Shown piece after piece: positions 33,937 through 42,208 of a DNA stretch of 64,000 bases; position 1 is the first letter of the stretch, and the number at the start of each line of letters is the position of its first letter. The DNA lies in assembly GCF_900168015.1 (NCBI RefSeq), contig NZ_FUYR01000001.1:742943-806942 (forward strand), written 5' to 3'. The notes beneath the pieces are model-generated. The model saw only the letters and a program-made list of their open reading frames with translations. It had not been told where the DNA came from and made no database searches. A program made the translations under genes and the position numbers. The stretch is from Daejeonella lutea (lineage in GTDB: Bacteria; Bacteroidota; Bacteroidia; Sphingobacteriales; Sphingobacteriaceae).

Positions 33937-35085
33937 TTATTTCTTTGCCTTTGTTGGCTTAATATCATCTTTAGCCTGTATCTCCTGGGTTACCTTATCG
34001 CTTTTCCGACGTAACCTCAGAAAACTCATCGGACTTTTTTGTGGCCGTTCATCGCCCAATAGCACACCCCATTGTTTAAACATATCTGCACGGTCAAAAA
34101 TAATTTTAAGTACAGCAATCATCGGCAGTGCAAGGAACATTCCCGACACTCCAGCCAGGCTTCCCCCAATAAATACTCCAAGGATAGCAGCAAATGCATT
34201 GATCCTTACTTTAGAACCAACTATCCTGGGCATCAATATGTTATTGTCAAGGAACTGCACTAAGGCTATAACACCAAGAACGATAAAAATTGGGCCTATT
34301 TCCTGGGAAGATGTCAAGGTTAGGAGCACACCAATCAGGTTTCCAACCAGTGCCCCGACGTAAGGAATAAGGTTTAGAATGGCAAAGATAACCCCAATGA
34401 GCAATGCGTGCTTTATTCCAATCAGCATCAGAATGCCACCAAGTAAAACCGTTATGTAAGCGATCTGTATCACAAGGCCGATCAAATAGCTTTTGATGAT
34501 CACTTCGGTTTCTTTCATTACTTCTTCCACTTTTTTGTGTTGGCTGGGTTCAAACCAGATGAAAACAAAGCGCAGGAGTAAATTTTTATAGAATAGAAAG
34601 AGGTAAATATAAATCGGCATCAAGCCAAAGAAAACGAAGACTGAACTAAGTGAAACAGCCGCGCCACTGGCCATTGCTCCGGCATTAGTGAACATTTTAT
34701 TACTTTGATCTTTCAGAAATTTAACTTGTTCCTGAGTGCTGAAATTAGTTTTCTGATTGATCCAGTCGCTCAGGCTGCTTAGGTGTATTGACACGTTCTT
34801 CTGAATGGACGGGAAGTCGGCAACAAGGCGGCTAATTTGTGAGGAGAAAAACCAGATGATTCCAGCGATGAATATGGCGACTAACAATATTGGGAGCAGG
34901 ATTGCAAGGACTTCAGGAACCTTTTTTCTTCTGAGAAACCGATAAACCGGAAGCAGCATTATACTGACGAAAAATGCCATCAATACAGGCATTATAATAC
35001 CCTGACCCAGGACTAGTAATGCTCCGAGCAAACAGAGGCCTAGTAATTCAATCGATCTTCTAACGGTTAAAGGCATGTCTTTCAT
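33937..35085 (-). CDS. AI-2E family (PerM-like) transporter
   Basis: 382 residues with about eight hydrophobic segments. The N-terminal pair includes LLGALLVLGQGIIMPVLMAF and PEVLAILLPILLVAIFIAGI. A soluble region (about 85-135) follows, and the C-terminal half has the family marks ILNLIPYVGALVGNLIGVLL, NNILMPRIVGSKVRINAFAA and LPMIAVLKIIFDR. The family includes autoinducer-2 exporters and Na+/H+ antiporters; the substrate is not evident. The tail after residue 345 is polar and charged. It stands alone, divergent from btuB. Confidence 0.88.
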   Translation of the reverse strand: MKDMPLTVRRSIELLGLCLLGALLVLGQGIIMPVLMAFFVSIMLLPVYRFLRRKKVPEVLAILLPILLVAIFIAGIIWFFSSQISRLVADFPSIQKNVSIHLSSLSDWINQKTNFSTQEQVKFLKDQSNKMFTNAGAMASGAAVSLSSVFVFFGLMPIYIYLFLFYKNLLLRFVFIWFEPSQHKKVEEVMKETEVIIKSYLIGLVIQIAYITVLLGGILMLIGIKHALLIGVIFAILNLIPYVGALVGNLIGVLLTLTSSQEIGPIFIVLGVIALVQFLDNNILMPRIVGSKVRINAFAAILGVFIGGSLAGVSGMFLALPMIAVLKIIFDRADMFKQWGVLLGDERPQKSPMSFLRLRRKSDKVTQEIQAKDDIKPTKAKK

Positions 35086-35283
35086 AATCTATTTAGTTAA
35101 AGCGATGAACACAGAATGACTAATTAAGTTTCAATCGTATTTTTGGGTTTTCTGTGCAGGATCTTTTTTTTCAGGGTTTGAGCATACCTTAATCAATGTG
35201 ATGAAGGGGCACTAACATTTCATATGTTAAATATATGATAAACAGAGATATTGAAGGTGCTCACGCGGAGATCGATATGCAAG

Positions 35284-35314
35284 TTTGTAATTATTAAATC
35301 TTCTGCTACATTTG
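35284..35314 (+). promoter_or_regulatory. Consensus promoter for the btuB leader
   Basis: TTTG at 35284-35287, exactly 19 bases, then TACATTTG at 35307-35314: a full match to the Bacteroidota TTTG-N19-TAnnTTTG consensus. Transcription would start about 35321, right where the riboswitch begins. Confidence 0.85.
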
Positions 35315-35320
35315 CGTCGC

Positions 35321-35489
35321 TTTAGGTTCCCGATTTCACGATCGGGATTAAAAGGGAACCGGGTTAGAATCCCGGACAGTCCCGCTGCTGTGTTCTCCAC
35401 AACGGTTATCCAATTTAATGGTCACTGTTCGCCCCAGGCGGATGGGAAGGCCGGATAAACCGGGAGTAAGTCAGAAGACCTGCCTTAGC
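35321..35489 (+). ncRNA. Cobalamin riboswitch upstream of btuB
   Basis: The core elements appear in the right order: AGGTTCCCG at the 5' base, AAAAGGGAACCGGGTTAGAA, CCCGGACAGTCCCGCTGCTG, a variable arm, CACTG, then GGGAAGGCCGG, and GTAAGTCAGAAGACCTGCC closing the aptamer (the B12 box is AGTCAGAAGACCTGCC). About 110 bases of expression platform separate it from the btuB ATG at 35603. Bound adenosylcobalamin or related forms would turn the receptor gene off. Confidence 0.95.
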
Positions 35490-35602
35490 TTAACAATTCA
35501 TAGCTTTCGGGGATTGAAGCTTGAGTGGTACTGGTGTACAACAGGGCCATTTCTGTATTTCTTCATTATCTGTTTGCTGTGGGATAATTAACTCACAACA
35601 AA

Positions 35603-37501
35603 ATGAAAAGAACAAAATTTTACGTTGCAGCAGGGCTCGGCCTTGCACAATTTGTATTGCTCTACAGCAATGCATCTGCACAGGATCGTAATCCTGAAAC
35701 ACTCGGGGAAGTGGTAGTTACCGCCAGCCGTTCACCCAAAAAAATCTCGGAAATTGGTAAAGTTGCCCGGGTTATCACAGCTGAAACCTTAAGCAAAAGC
35801 CAGGGCAGAACTCTTCCAGAAGTATTAAACAATATTGCCGGAATTACAATTGGAGGAAACGGCAACAACCCGGGGGATGTTAAATCTGTTTATTTGCGCG
35901 GTGCTTCAGCTGCCAACACCTTGATACTGATCGATGGAATTCCAGTAAATGACGCTTCTGAAATAACGGGTGAATATAACATATCAGCCATTCCGGTTGA
36001 TCAGGTTGAACGTGTAGAAATTCTAAAGGGCGGAAACTCAACTTTGTACGGCTCAGACGCCGTGGCTGGTGTGATAAACATCATTACTAAGAAAGGTGCG
36101 GGTAAATTAGCGGCAAGTTTGCTCGCAACCGGTGGAAGCTATGATACTTATAAACAGGTATTAGGATTGAATGGTGAAATTGGAACTACATCAGTAGCCT
36201 TTAATGCTTCTAATTTGGATTCAAAAAGCTTTTCAACTGCTGCACCCGGCAAGGGCGAAACAAATTTTGATAAAGATGGATTTCATCAAAAATCAGTATC
36301 GTTAAACCTGGGGCAACAGCTCTCCAATAAATTCAGGCTAAGCGGGAATTTCCAGGGTAATAATAACCAGGCTGATTTAGACAATGGTGCCTTCGCTGAC
36401 GCCAAAAACTACACGTATGATAAGACTGCGTTACTAGCTGGGCTGGGAGGTAAGTATACTATTGACAAAGGAGCGATCGGTTTCAATGTTAGCCAGAACA
36501 ATGTCAGGAACAGGTACAACAATAATGGTTCAATCACCAATAATAGCGGTAAAATAAGCCATCTGGAAGCCAACTTTAATTATGCTTTCAATAGTAATAT
36601 CGATATAGCCAGCGGTGCCAGTTATCGTTTTTCCAAAACTCACCAGCATAATACATTCAGCCCCCCACTTTTTGCTGATAATAATATTAAAAGCCTTTTC
36701 ACGTCTTTATTTGTACGGTCAAATAGTGGCTTTCAGGCGGAACTTGGCGGTCGTATGAACGACCATAGCCAGTATGGAAGTAATTTCACTTACACCATCA
36801 ACCCTTCATATTTATTTGCCGAACGGTATAAGGTGTTCGTTAATGTTTCGTCAGCTTACCGGGTGCCGTCTCTTTATCAGTTGTTTTCGCAGTATGGTAA
36901 CCTGAACTTAGAGCCGGAAACATCCGTTACTTATGAAGCTGGCCTGGATTTTAATTTTACCTCAAACCTGAATTTTGCGTTTTCATACTTCAAACGTGAT
37001 ATTGATAAGGTAATTGATTTTGGACAGGTTACACCGGGAGTGTTCGGGTACATTAATCAAAACAATCAAAAAGATCAAGGATTCGAAGTTGAACTTGGCT
37101 ACAGGCCAATAACATCGCTAAATCTAACGGCCTTTTATGCCCATGTGGACGGTGAAGTAACAACACCAGCCAGCCAAACGTTTAATCTATTCAGACGTCC
37201 AAAGGATTCCTTCGGCTTAAATACTGGTTTTGATGCAAGTGAGGCTTTGAGCTTCAACCTGATTTATAAATTTACTGGAGACAGGCAAGATCGTTACTTC
37301 GATAATTCCACGTTTAAAACTATTGACGCTGAGATGAAAGCTTACAATATGGTGGATTTGTATGCGCAGTTTAAAGCGACACAAAGGATTACCATTTTTA
37401 CTGATGTGAAGAATTTATTAGATGAGAACTATGTTGATTTCAGCGGTTATAATACTAAAGGCTTAAATTTCAATGCGGGATTCAGACTTGACTTTCGTTA
37501 A
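35603..37501 (+). CDS. btuB: TonB-dependent vitamin B12 receptor
   Basis: 632 residues. Signal peptide ending SNASAQ, TonB-box region ETLGEVVVTASRSP, plug domain with VLNNIAGITIGG and SVYLRGASAANTLILIDGIP (about 65-130), then a 22-strand barrel ending in FNAGFRLDFR with terminal Arg after Phe. The riboswitch directly in front identifies the ligand as cobalamin. It imports B12 across the outer membrane using TonB energy. A hairpin terminator follows, so it is a single-gene unit. Confidence 0.93.
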   Translation: MKRTKFYVAAGLGLAQFVLLYSNASAQDRNPETLGEVVVTASRSPKKISEIGKVARVITAETLSKSQGRTLPEVLNNIAGITIGGNGNNPGDVKSVYLRGASAANTLILIDGIPVNDASEITGEYNISAIPVDQVERVEILKGGNSTLYGSDAVAGVINIITKKGAGKLAASLLATGGSYDTYKQVLGLNGEIGTTSVAFNASNLDSKSFSTAAPGKGETNFDKDGFHQKSVSLNLGQQLSNKFRLSGNFQGNNNQADLDNGAFADAKNYTYDKTALLAGLGGKYTIDKGAIGFNVSQNNVRNRYNNNGSITNNSGKISHLEANFNYAFNSNIDIASGASYRFSKTHQHNTFSPPLFADNNIKSLFTSLFVRSNSGFQAELGGRMNDHSQYGSNFTYTINPSYLFAERYKVFVNVSSAYRVPSLYQLFSQYGNLNLEPETSVTYEAGLDFNFTSNLNFAFSYFKRDIDKVIDFGQVTPGVFGYINQNNQKDQGFEVELGYRPITSLNLTAFYAHVDGEVTTPASQTFNLFRRPKDSFGLNTGFDASEALSFNLIYKFTGDRQDRYFDNSTFKTIDAEMKAYNMVDLYAQFKATQRITIFTDVKNLLDENYVDFSGYNTKGLNFNAGFRLDFR

Positions 37502-37537
37502 CACTTTCAGAATACATAATTTTACTCCTTAAATTTA

Positions 37538-37573
37538 AATAGCGGTGGATATCAAATCCATCGCTATTTTTGT
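37538..37573 (+). terminator. Terminator after btuB
   Basis: AATAGCGGTGGAT and ATCCATCGCTATT form a 13-bp stem (one G-T pair) with a five-base loop, followed by TTTTGT, 37 bases past the btuB stop. Confidence 0.85.
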
Positions 37574-37589
37574 ATAAATATGAATTTCA

Positions 37590-38279
37590 ATGCTTAAGAA
37601 AGCTGTAATATTAACAGGTGCCGGGATATCCGCAGAAAGTGGACTGAGGACATTTCGCGACGCCGGCGGACTTTGGGAGGGTCATAACGTTTACGATGTT
37701 GCCACACCAGAGGCCTGGCAGCGGAATCCCGTTCTCGTTCAGCAATTTTATAATGAACGCAGAAAGTCTGTTCGGGAAGCAGCACCCAACGATGCTCATC
37801 GTGCTCTCGTCAAGCTAGAACAGGGATACGACGTAACTATCATAACACAAAACATTGATGATCTTCACGAGCGGGCGGGTTCTTCTACAATCGTCCATTT
37901 GCATGGGATAATCACTAAATCTCAATCTAACAACAATCCAAACCTCACGTACGATATAGAAGGCTGGGAGTTAAAAATGGGGGACCTTTGTGATCAGGGA
38001 TCTCAATTGCGACCACATGTCGTGTGGTTTGGTGAAGCGGTCCCGATGATAGAAAAAGCAGCGGAAATCTGTTATACGGCTGACATATTTATTGTCATTG
38101 GTACTTCTTTGCAGGTTTATCCGGCTGCGGGGCTAATCGACCTGGTACCGAAAAATGCGTTAAAATTCATTGTAGATCTGAACGAAACGTCGGTGCCCGG
38201 TGATGTGGAACGAATAATCGAACCGGCTTCCCTGGGAGTTCCGAAGCTGGTCGCCCGCCTGCTAAATACTGGGGCATAA
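37590..38279 (+). CDS. Sir2-family NAD-dependent deacylase (no zinc cysteines)
   Basis: 229 residues. NAD motif GAGISAESGLRTFRDAGGLW near the start, TQNIDDLHERAG, and catalytic His in IVHLHGII. FYNERRKS holds the Tyr-x-x-Arg of SIRT5-type desuccinylases, so acyl groups such as succinyl are likely targets. The four zinc-binding Cys are missing; only a single Cys (GDLCDQGSQLRP) remains in the small domain. I recall this loss in other Bacteroidota sirtuins. The start is 17 bases after the btuB terminator; a terminator follows. Confidence 0.9.
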   Translation: MLKKAVILTGAGISAESGLRTFRDAGGLWEGHNVYDVATPEAWQRNPVLVQQFYNERRKSVREAAPNDAHRALVKLEQGYDVTIITQNIDDLHERAGSSTIVHLHGIITKSQSNNNPNLTYDIEGWELKMGDLCDQGSQLRPHVVWFGEAVPMIEKAAEICYTADIFIVIGTSLQVYPAAGLIDLVPKNALKFIVDLNETSVPGDVERIIEPASLGVPKLVARLLNTGA

Positions 38280-38317
38280 AAAAAGCCCGTCTTCTTAAAA
38301 GGACGGGCTTTTTTATT
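38278..38317. terminator. Bidirectional terminator, sirtuin / DUF6580
   Basis: AAAAAGCCCGTC and GACGGGCTTTTT form a strong stem with T-runs in both directions, between convergent genes. Confidence 0.93.
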
Positions 38318-38328
38318 ATATTTTACAA

Positions 38329-38859
38329 TTATGCTTTTGCAAGCACTGGGTAACGTTTCGATAATAAGTAGAAACTTCCGAAAAGAACTGCTGAATAAAC
38401 GAGGTTACCTAAAAGCATATTTCTGAAGAATGGTAGCGCTGCGGTATAAGAAGCGATAATTCCTGCAAAATTACGAGGATATAAGGTTACAGGGTAGAAG
38501 AATGAAAAGTTGGTAATTAAATAAAATACCGATGCACTTATGAATGATGCCAGGATCACGTTCATTGTATTGACCTTATTTCGGATTAAAAAACCACAGG
38601 CTACCATGGCAATAAATCCACTGTAAACCAACAGGCTGAACCCGTTTCTTAAAAAGAGCAGATCAGCAAGGGCCATCGCCGCCAAAGGCATAATGAATGC
38701 AAGGCGCTTGTCATTAAATTGAGCACCTGCAAAAATTGCCAGGGCACCTACTGCTGTAAAATTCCAGGTATGATCGACGACCAGTGGGAGGGCACGGCTG
38801 AACGCTGCCAGAATAACTAATAAAGTTAAAACGATAAAACGTGACGAGTTGATTTTCAT
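38329..38859 (-). CDS. DUF6580-type integral membrane protein
   Basis: 176 residues with five or six membrane segments (for instance FIVLTLLVILAAFSRAL, FTAVGALAIFAGAQF, FIMPLAAMALADLLFL and LLGNLVYSAVLFGSFYLL). The wording AAFSRALPLV...NFTAVGALAIFAGA fits DUF6580, which resembles ECF-transporter S components. Its position next to the riboswitch-btuB locus suggests a role in cobalamin or cobalt uptake, but it has its own upstream region and no riboswitch. Function inferred only. Confidence 0.7.
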   Translation of the reverse strand: MKINSSRFIVLTLLVILAAFSRALPLVVDHTWNFTAVGALAIFAGAQFNDKRLAFIMPLAAMALADLLFLRNGFSLLVYSGFIAMVACGFLIRNKVNTMNVILASFISASVFYLITNFSFFYPVTLYPRNFAGIIASYTAALPFFRNMLLGNLVYSAVLFGSFYLLSKRYPVLAKA

Positions 38860-39149
38860 AGTTCAAAAATACTAAAAAATTCCTTTGCCTTTCAAGCAAT
38901 CAAAATTAAAATTTAACGTCTATTCTGCAATGATTTGGCAATAACCTATGGCAAAACATTATTTTGTTAGTAAAGATATAATACACTAAGTCAGAATGAT
39001 AGATAAAGTTATGATTAGTGTTTGTTTATATCGAAAGGCGGTAACTGGTATGGGATGGCCTTTTTAGCAAAATTAAATTTGGCCTTAACGAAAGAGATAT
39101 GATAATGAGATTGTTATAGGATATACCTTACTCGTACGAACGGGTATAT

Positions 39150-39398
39150 TTAACTATCATACCTTTTGAATGCAGCATGAAAATCGGCTCTCATTTGGTC
39201 AAATCTTTCGGCTGCAGTTTTCATAAAGTCTTCATCCAGGATTTGAAAAACTCCGTTTGTACCTTCGGGAATATCAAGTTCTGCTAGTTTATAGATCTGT
39301 TCAAAACTCCCCTTCTCAAGTTTTATAATATATTTTTGGTTCATCGAGAAGATCGTGATCTTGCAATCCGGGTGTGGTAATTCGGCTACTACTCTCAT
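39150..39398 (-). CDS. Small protein of unknown function, coupled to crtA-like gene
   Basis: 82 residues beginning MRVVAELPHPDCKITIFSMN and including YIIKLEKGSFEQIYKLAELD and FQILDEDFMKTAAERFDQM. It has no signal peptide or known motif. The ATG at 39398 overlaps the stop of the upstream monooxygenase gene by four bases, so it is translationally coupled and probably works in the same process. Confidence 0.7.
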   Translation of the reverse strand: MRVVAELPHPDCKITIFSMNQKYIIKLEKGSFEQIYKLAELDIPEGTNGVFQILDEDFMKTAAERFDQMRADFHAAFKRYDS

Positions 39399-40105
39399 AA
39401 TTCATCCATTTTATTAGTTGTAATACCATCCATTGGGTTATTGCCATTTAAAGTTCCCTCGGAACAAAGTATACGGAACCGTGCAAAAAGCTCTTCGCTA
39501 TACCAATTTTGCTGTCGGGTTTTCTTAATGACTTCTCCATGTTCTATAGATCCATAAGCAAAAGCTTTCATAGTATCCATGCTTTCCCATATTGAAAAAG
39601 TAGCCTGGCGAAAGAAAGGTGCTTCCCCAACTCCTACAGATGTTATGTAGCCCGGAGCCTTTTCCATAATTTTAGCAACCGGATCTACATTCTTCCAGAA
39701 AGATTTTAGCTTATTGAAGCGAATTGTAGCTCGAGTCAGAACGCCAACGGGACCATCCGCAGGTTTAGCATTTTCAGTAAAACTAAACGGTTCTTTTCCA
39801 TCCCATTTTCCATGACTATTTAAAGGCTCCATGAAAATTGTCCACTTTTCGTAGGTAAATGTTTTCCACCAGGATTGAATAAATGAACTATTCTCAAAGT
39901 CTTGTTTATCTTCCCAAACTGCCAATAACGCCCACTGCTGCCAATCCGGATTGAGGTCGAAAGTCCCGTTTCTACCCGAACCCATTAACTTCCAGAAAGA
40001 GCACTTTTTATCTATAGCGAGCGGAATGCGGTGAATTGCCATAGCCAAAAGTGCGAAAGGAACTAGGATTGGTCTATACCTTATTATAGTCAGGGAAACG
40101 ATCAT
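39395..40105 (-). CDS. CrtA/spheroidene monooxygenase-like protein
   Basis: 236 residues from the ATG at 40105; a TTG at 40138 adds 11 residues. The pattern MIVSLTIIRYRPILVPFALL, KKCSFWKLMGSGRNGTFDL, WALLAVWEDKQDFENS, LTRATIRFNKLKSFWKNV and FSIWESMDTMKAFAYG matches the spheroidene-monooxygenase-related family of ferredoxin-like haem proteins. Photosynthetic CrtA adds keto groups to carotenoids. Many Bacteroidota have it outside crt clusters, so activity on carotenoids is possible but unproven. The crt operon begins 10 kb away. Confidence 0.75.
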   Translation of the reverse strand: MIVSLTIIRYRPILVPFALLAMAIHRIPLAIDKKCSFWKLMGSGRNGTFDLNPDWQQWALLAVWEDKQDFENSSFIQSWWKTFTYEKWTIFMEPLNSHGKWDGKEPFSFTENAKPADGPVGVLTRATIRFNKLKSFWKNVDPVAKIMEKAPGYITSVGVGEAPFFRQATFSIWESMDTMKAFAYGSIEHGEVIKKTRQQNWYSEELFARFRILCSEGTLNGNNPMDGITTNKMDEL

Positions 40106-40239
40106 TTTTGATCCAGGGAATTGTGATACAGTGGCCAAAGGTAAACCATCGAAATTTATTCTTTAGGTGTTTATTCAAAAAGATATGAAATTGACTTAAT
40201 TATTGCTTCTTATTGATGGTCCATTGCTAATTTTGCTTT

Positions 40240-40722
40240 ATGGCTGAAGACTTAAATATCATACAGGGTACAAAAACTGATCAGTACCAATCACTTATAC
40301 CCCAAATTAAAGCATTGCTTTCAGGTGAACCAGATCTAATTGCGAACCTGGCAAATATTAGTGCAGCTCTTAAAGAGCAGTTTGGATTTTTATGGATAGG
40401 GTTTTACCTGATAAAGAATGATGAGCTGGTATTAGGTCCGTTCCAGGGTCCGGTAGCCTGTACTCGTATAAAAAAGGGAAAAGGTGTTTGCGGGTCATCC
40501 TGGGAACAGGATAAGACGATAATCGTCCCGGATGTAGAGAGCTTTCCAGGCCATATTGCATGCAGCTCGGCTTCCAAATCAGAAATTGTTATTCCGTTAC
40601 ATAGATTCGGTAAAGTAGTAGCCGTTCTTGATGTCGATAGTGCCGATTTAAACACTTTTGATGAAACTGACGAAAAATACCTGACGATGATCGTTAATCT
40701 CATTGATTTTAATGAAGAATAA
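40240..40722 (+). CDS. msrC: Free methionine-(R)-sulfoxide reductase, GAF domain
   Basis: 160 residues, a single GAF domain with the three conserved Cys of fRMsr: VACTRIKKGKGVCGSSW (two) and GHIACSSASKSEIVIPL (one). It begins with the usual helical lead and has WIGFYLIKNDELVLGPFQGP. It reduces free Met-R-sulfoxide in the cytoplasm using thioredoxin. Its stop lies within the start of the DNA glycosylase gene, so the two are coupled as a small oxidative and alkylation damage unit. Confidence 0.93.
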   Translation: MAEDLNIIQGTKTDQYQSLIPQIKALLSGEPDLIANLANISAALKEQFGFLWIGFYLIKNDELVLGPFQGPVACTRIKKGKGVCGSSWEQDKTIIVPDVESFPGHIACSSASKSEIVIPLHRFGKVVAVLDVDSADLNTFDETDEKYLTMIVNLIDFNEE

Positions 40723-41320
40723 GTTGCCATTAAGTTTCTATAAGCAGGATGACGTCATTAGTGTTGCCCGGGCTTTACTTGGTAAGAACTTGTATTCACT
40801 AATCGACGGGCAGCTGACAGGGGGAATTATTGTTGAAACAGAAGCTTATCGGGGCCCGGATGACCGGGGCTCTCATGCCTATAACAATAAGAGAACACCA
40901 AGAAACGAAATGATGTACAGCTCGGGAGGTGTCGTGTATATGTACATTTGTTATGGTATTCATGATATGGTAAACATAGTAACCGGGAAGGAAGGCATGT
41001 CTCATGCAGCTTTAATACGAGCTCTTGAACCTATTGAGGGACTTGATATTATGCGCGATAGAAGGCGCATCTATGGCCAGGACCAACGGCTTTGCCAGGG
41101 CCCAGGCGCATTGGCGCAAGCATTGGGACTGAATAAGCTTCATAATGGAACCGACCTTCAAGGGGACGTTGTATGGATCACCGACGAAGGGAAAAACTTT
41201 GCTGATGATGAGGTTGTGGCATCTGCACGAGTTGGGATGAATTTCGACGGTCCATATAAAACAATTCCATGGCGATTTTCCGTAAAGGGAAACCAATTTG
41301 TCAGCCGTCCAAGAATGTAA
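40712..41320 (+). CDS. DNA-3-methyladenine glycosylase (AAG/MPG family)
   Basis: 202 residues from the ATG at 40712, overlapping msrC by 11 bases; a TTG at 40703 is less likely. AAG marks: VARALLGKNLYS, GIIVETEAYRGPDDRGSHAY (catalytic Glu in VETEAY), TPRNEMMYSSGGVVYMYICY, GMSHAALIRALEP, CQGPGALAQALG and VGMNFDGPYKTIPWRFS. It removes alkylated or deaminated purines from DNA, starting base excision repair. Confidence 0.95.
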   Translation: MKNKLPLSFYKQDDVISVARALLGKNLYSLIDGQLTGGIIVETEAYRGPDDRGSHAYNNKRTPRNEMMYSSGGVVYMYICYGIHDMVNIVTGKEGMSHAALIRALEPIEGLDIMRDRRRIYGQDQRLCQGPGALAQALGLNKLHNGTDLQGDVVWITDEGKNFADDEVVASARVGMNFDGPYKTIPWRFSVKGNQFVSRPRM

Positions 41321-41395
41321 TTTTACAAGGCCAGTATGCAACATTGAACATTTTAGTATAATTCATGTTATGGTTTTTAATATTCTTCAACAGAT

Positions 41396-42208
41396 ATGAC
41401 AACTAAATCTTTAGCCATCCTGAATACAGTGAGCCTTACAATAATGCTGAGCTTATCTTATCTGGCACAAAATAAACAACTCTCTTCCCTTGATGTTGGT
41501 CAGGTGTCAGCAAAGTATGAGACATTATTCGCCCCGGCAGGCTTAACATTTGCCATTTGGGGGCTTATTTATCTTGCACTAATTGCATTTTGTATTTACC
41601 ATATGGTAAAGGCATTTAATTCTAACCAACAGGAGCAGGCTGATTTCGATATCAGGGCTATCGGTATACTGTTTATCATCAATACCCTTGCTACCGGGGC
41701 ATGGCTTGTAGCGTGGGTAAATGAAGCCATTGGTTTGTCATTACTGTTAATCATCATCCAGCTGGTAACCCTGACCATGATCAGCGTTAGGGCACATATA
41801 TCTAACCCTGAAAGAGAGTTATCCAGTAAAGTATTTACACAATTCCCATTGAGCATATACTTTGGGTGGATTTGTATTGCGACAATCGCCAATGTGAGCG
41901 CATTCCTGGTAGCAATTAACTGGAGCGGCTTTGGTATTTCATCGATAAACTGGGTAATTATTATGATTGGGGTAGCCACGCTGCTTTCCTTCTTTATAAT
42001 ATTCGTCCGCCGGAACTTTTTCTTTGGGCTGGTTATTCTTTGGGCCTTGTATGGGATTGCATTAAAGCGCCAGCAGGTAGACGAAATTCAATATCAAAAT
42101 GTGATTAATGCAGCCTGGGGCGCGTTTATTGTCATTGTTATTGCCTTATTGATCCGCTTATTCCGGCCAGGTAAATTCAAAACTCAACCTTTATCAAAAT
42201 CAGCCTGA
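41396..42208 (+). CDS. TspO/MBR-like (tryptophan-rich sensory type) membrane protein
   Basis: 270 residues with about eight membrane segments, for example LNTVSLTIMLSLSYLAQ, FAPAGLTFAIWGLIYLALIA, LSLLLIIIQLVTLTMISV and FGLVILWALYGIAL. The motif FAPAGLTFAIWGLIY and the later SIYFGWICIATIANVSAFL match the long TspO-like family of Bacteroidota. TspO proteins bind tetrapyrroles and act in oxidative or light stress; the role here is not known. The stop codon at 42206 overlaps the probable start of the next gene. Confidence 0.8.
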   Translation: MTTKSLAILNTVSLTIMLSLSYLAQNKQLSSLDVGQVSAKYETLFAPAGLTFAIWGLIYLALIAFCIYHMVKAFNSNQQEQADFDIRAIGILFIINTLATGAWLVAWVNEAIGLSLLLIIIQLVTLTMISVRAHISNPERELSSKVFTQFPLSIYFGWICIATIANVSAFLVAINWSGFGISSINWVIIMIGVATLLSFFIIFVRRNFFFGLVILWALYGIALKRQQVDEIQYQNVINAAWGAFIVIVIALLIRLFRPGKFKTQPLSKSA

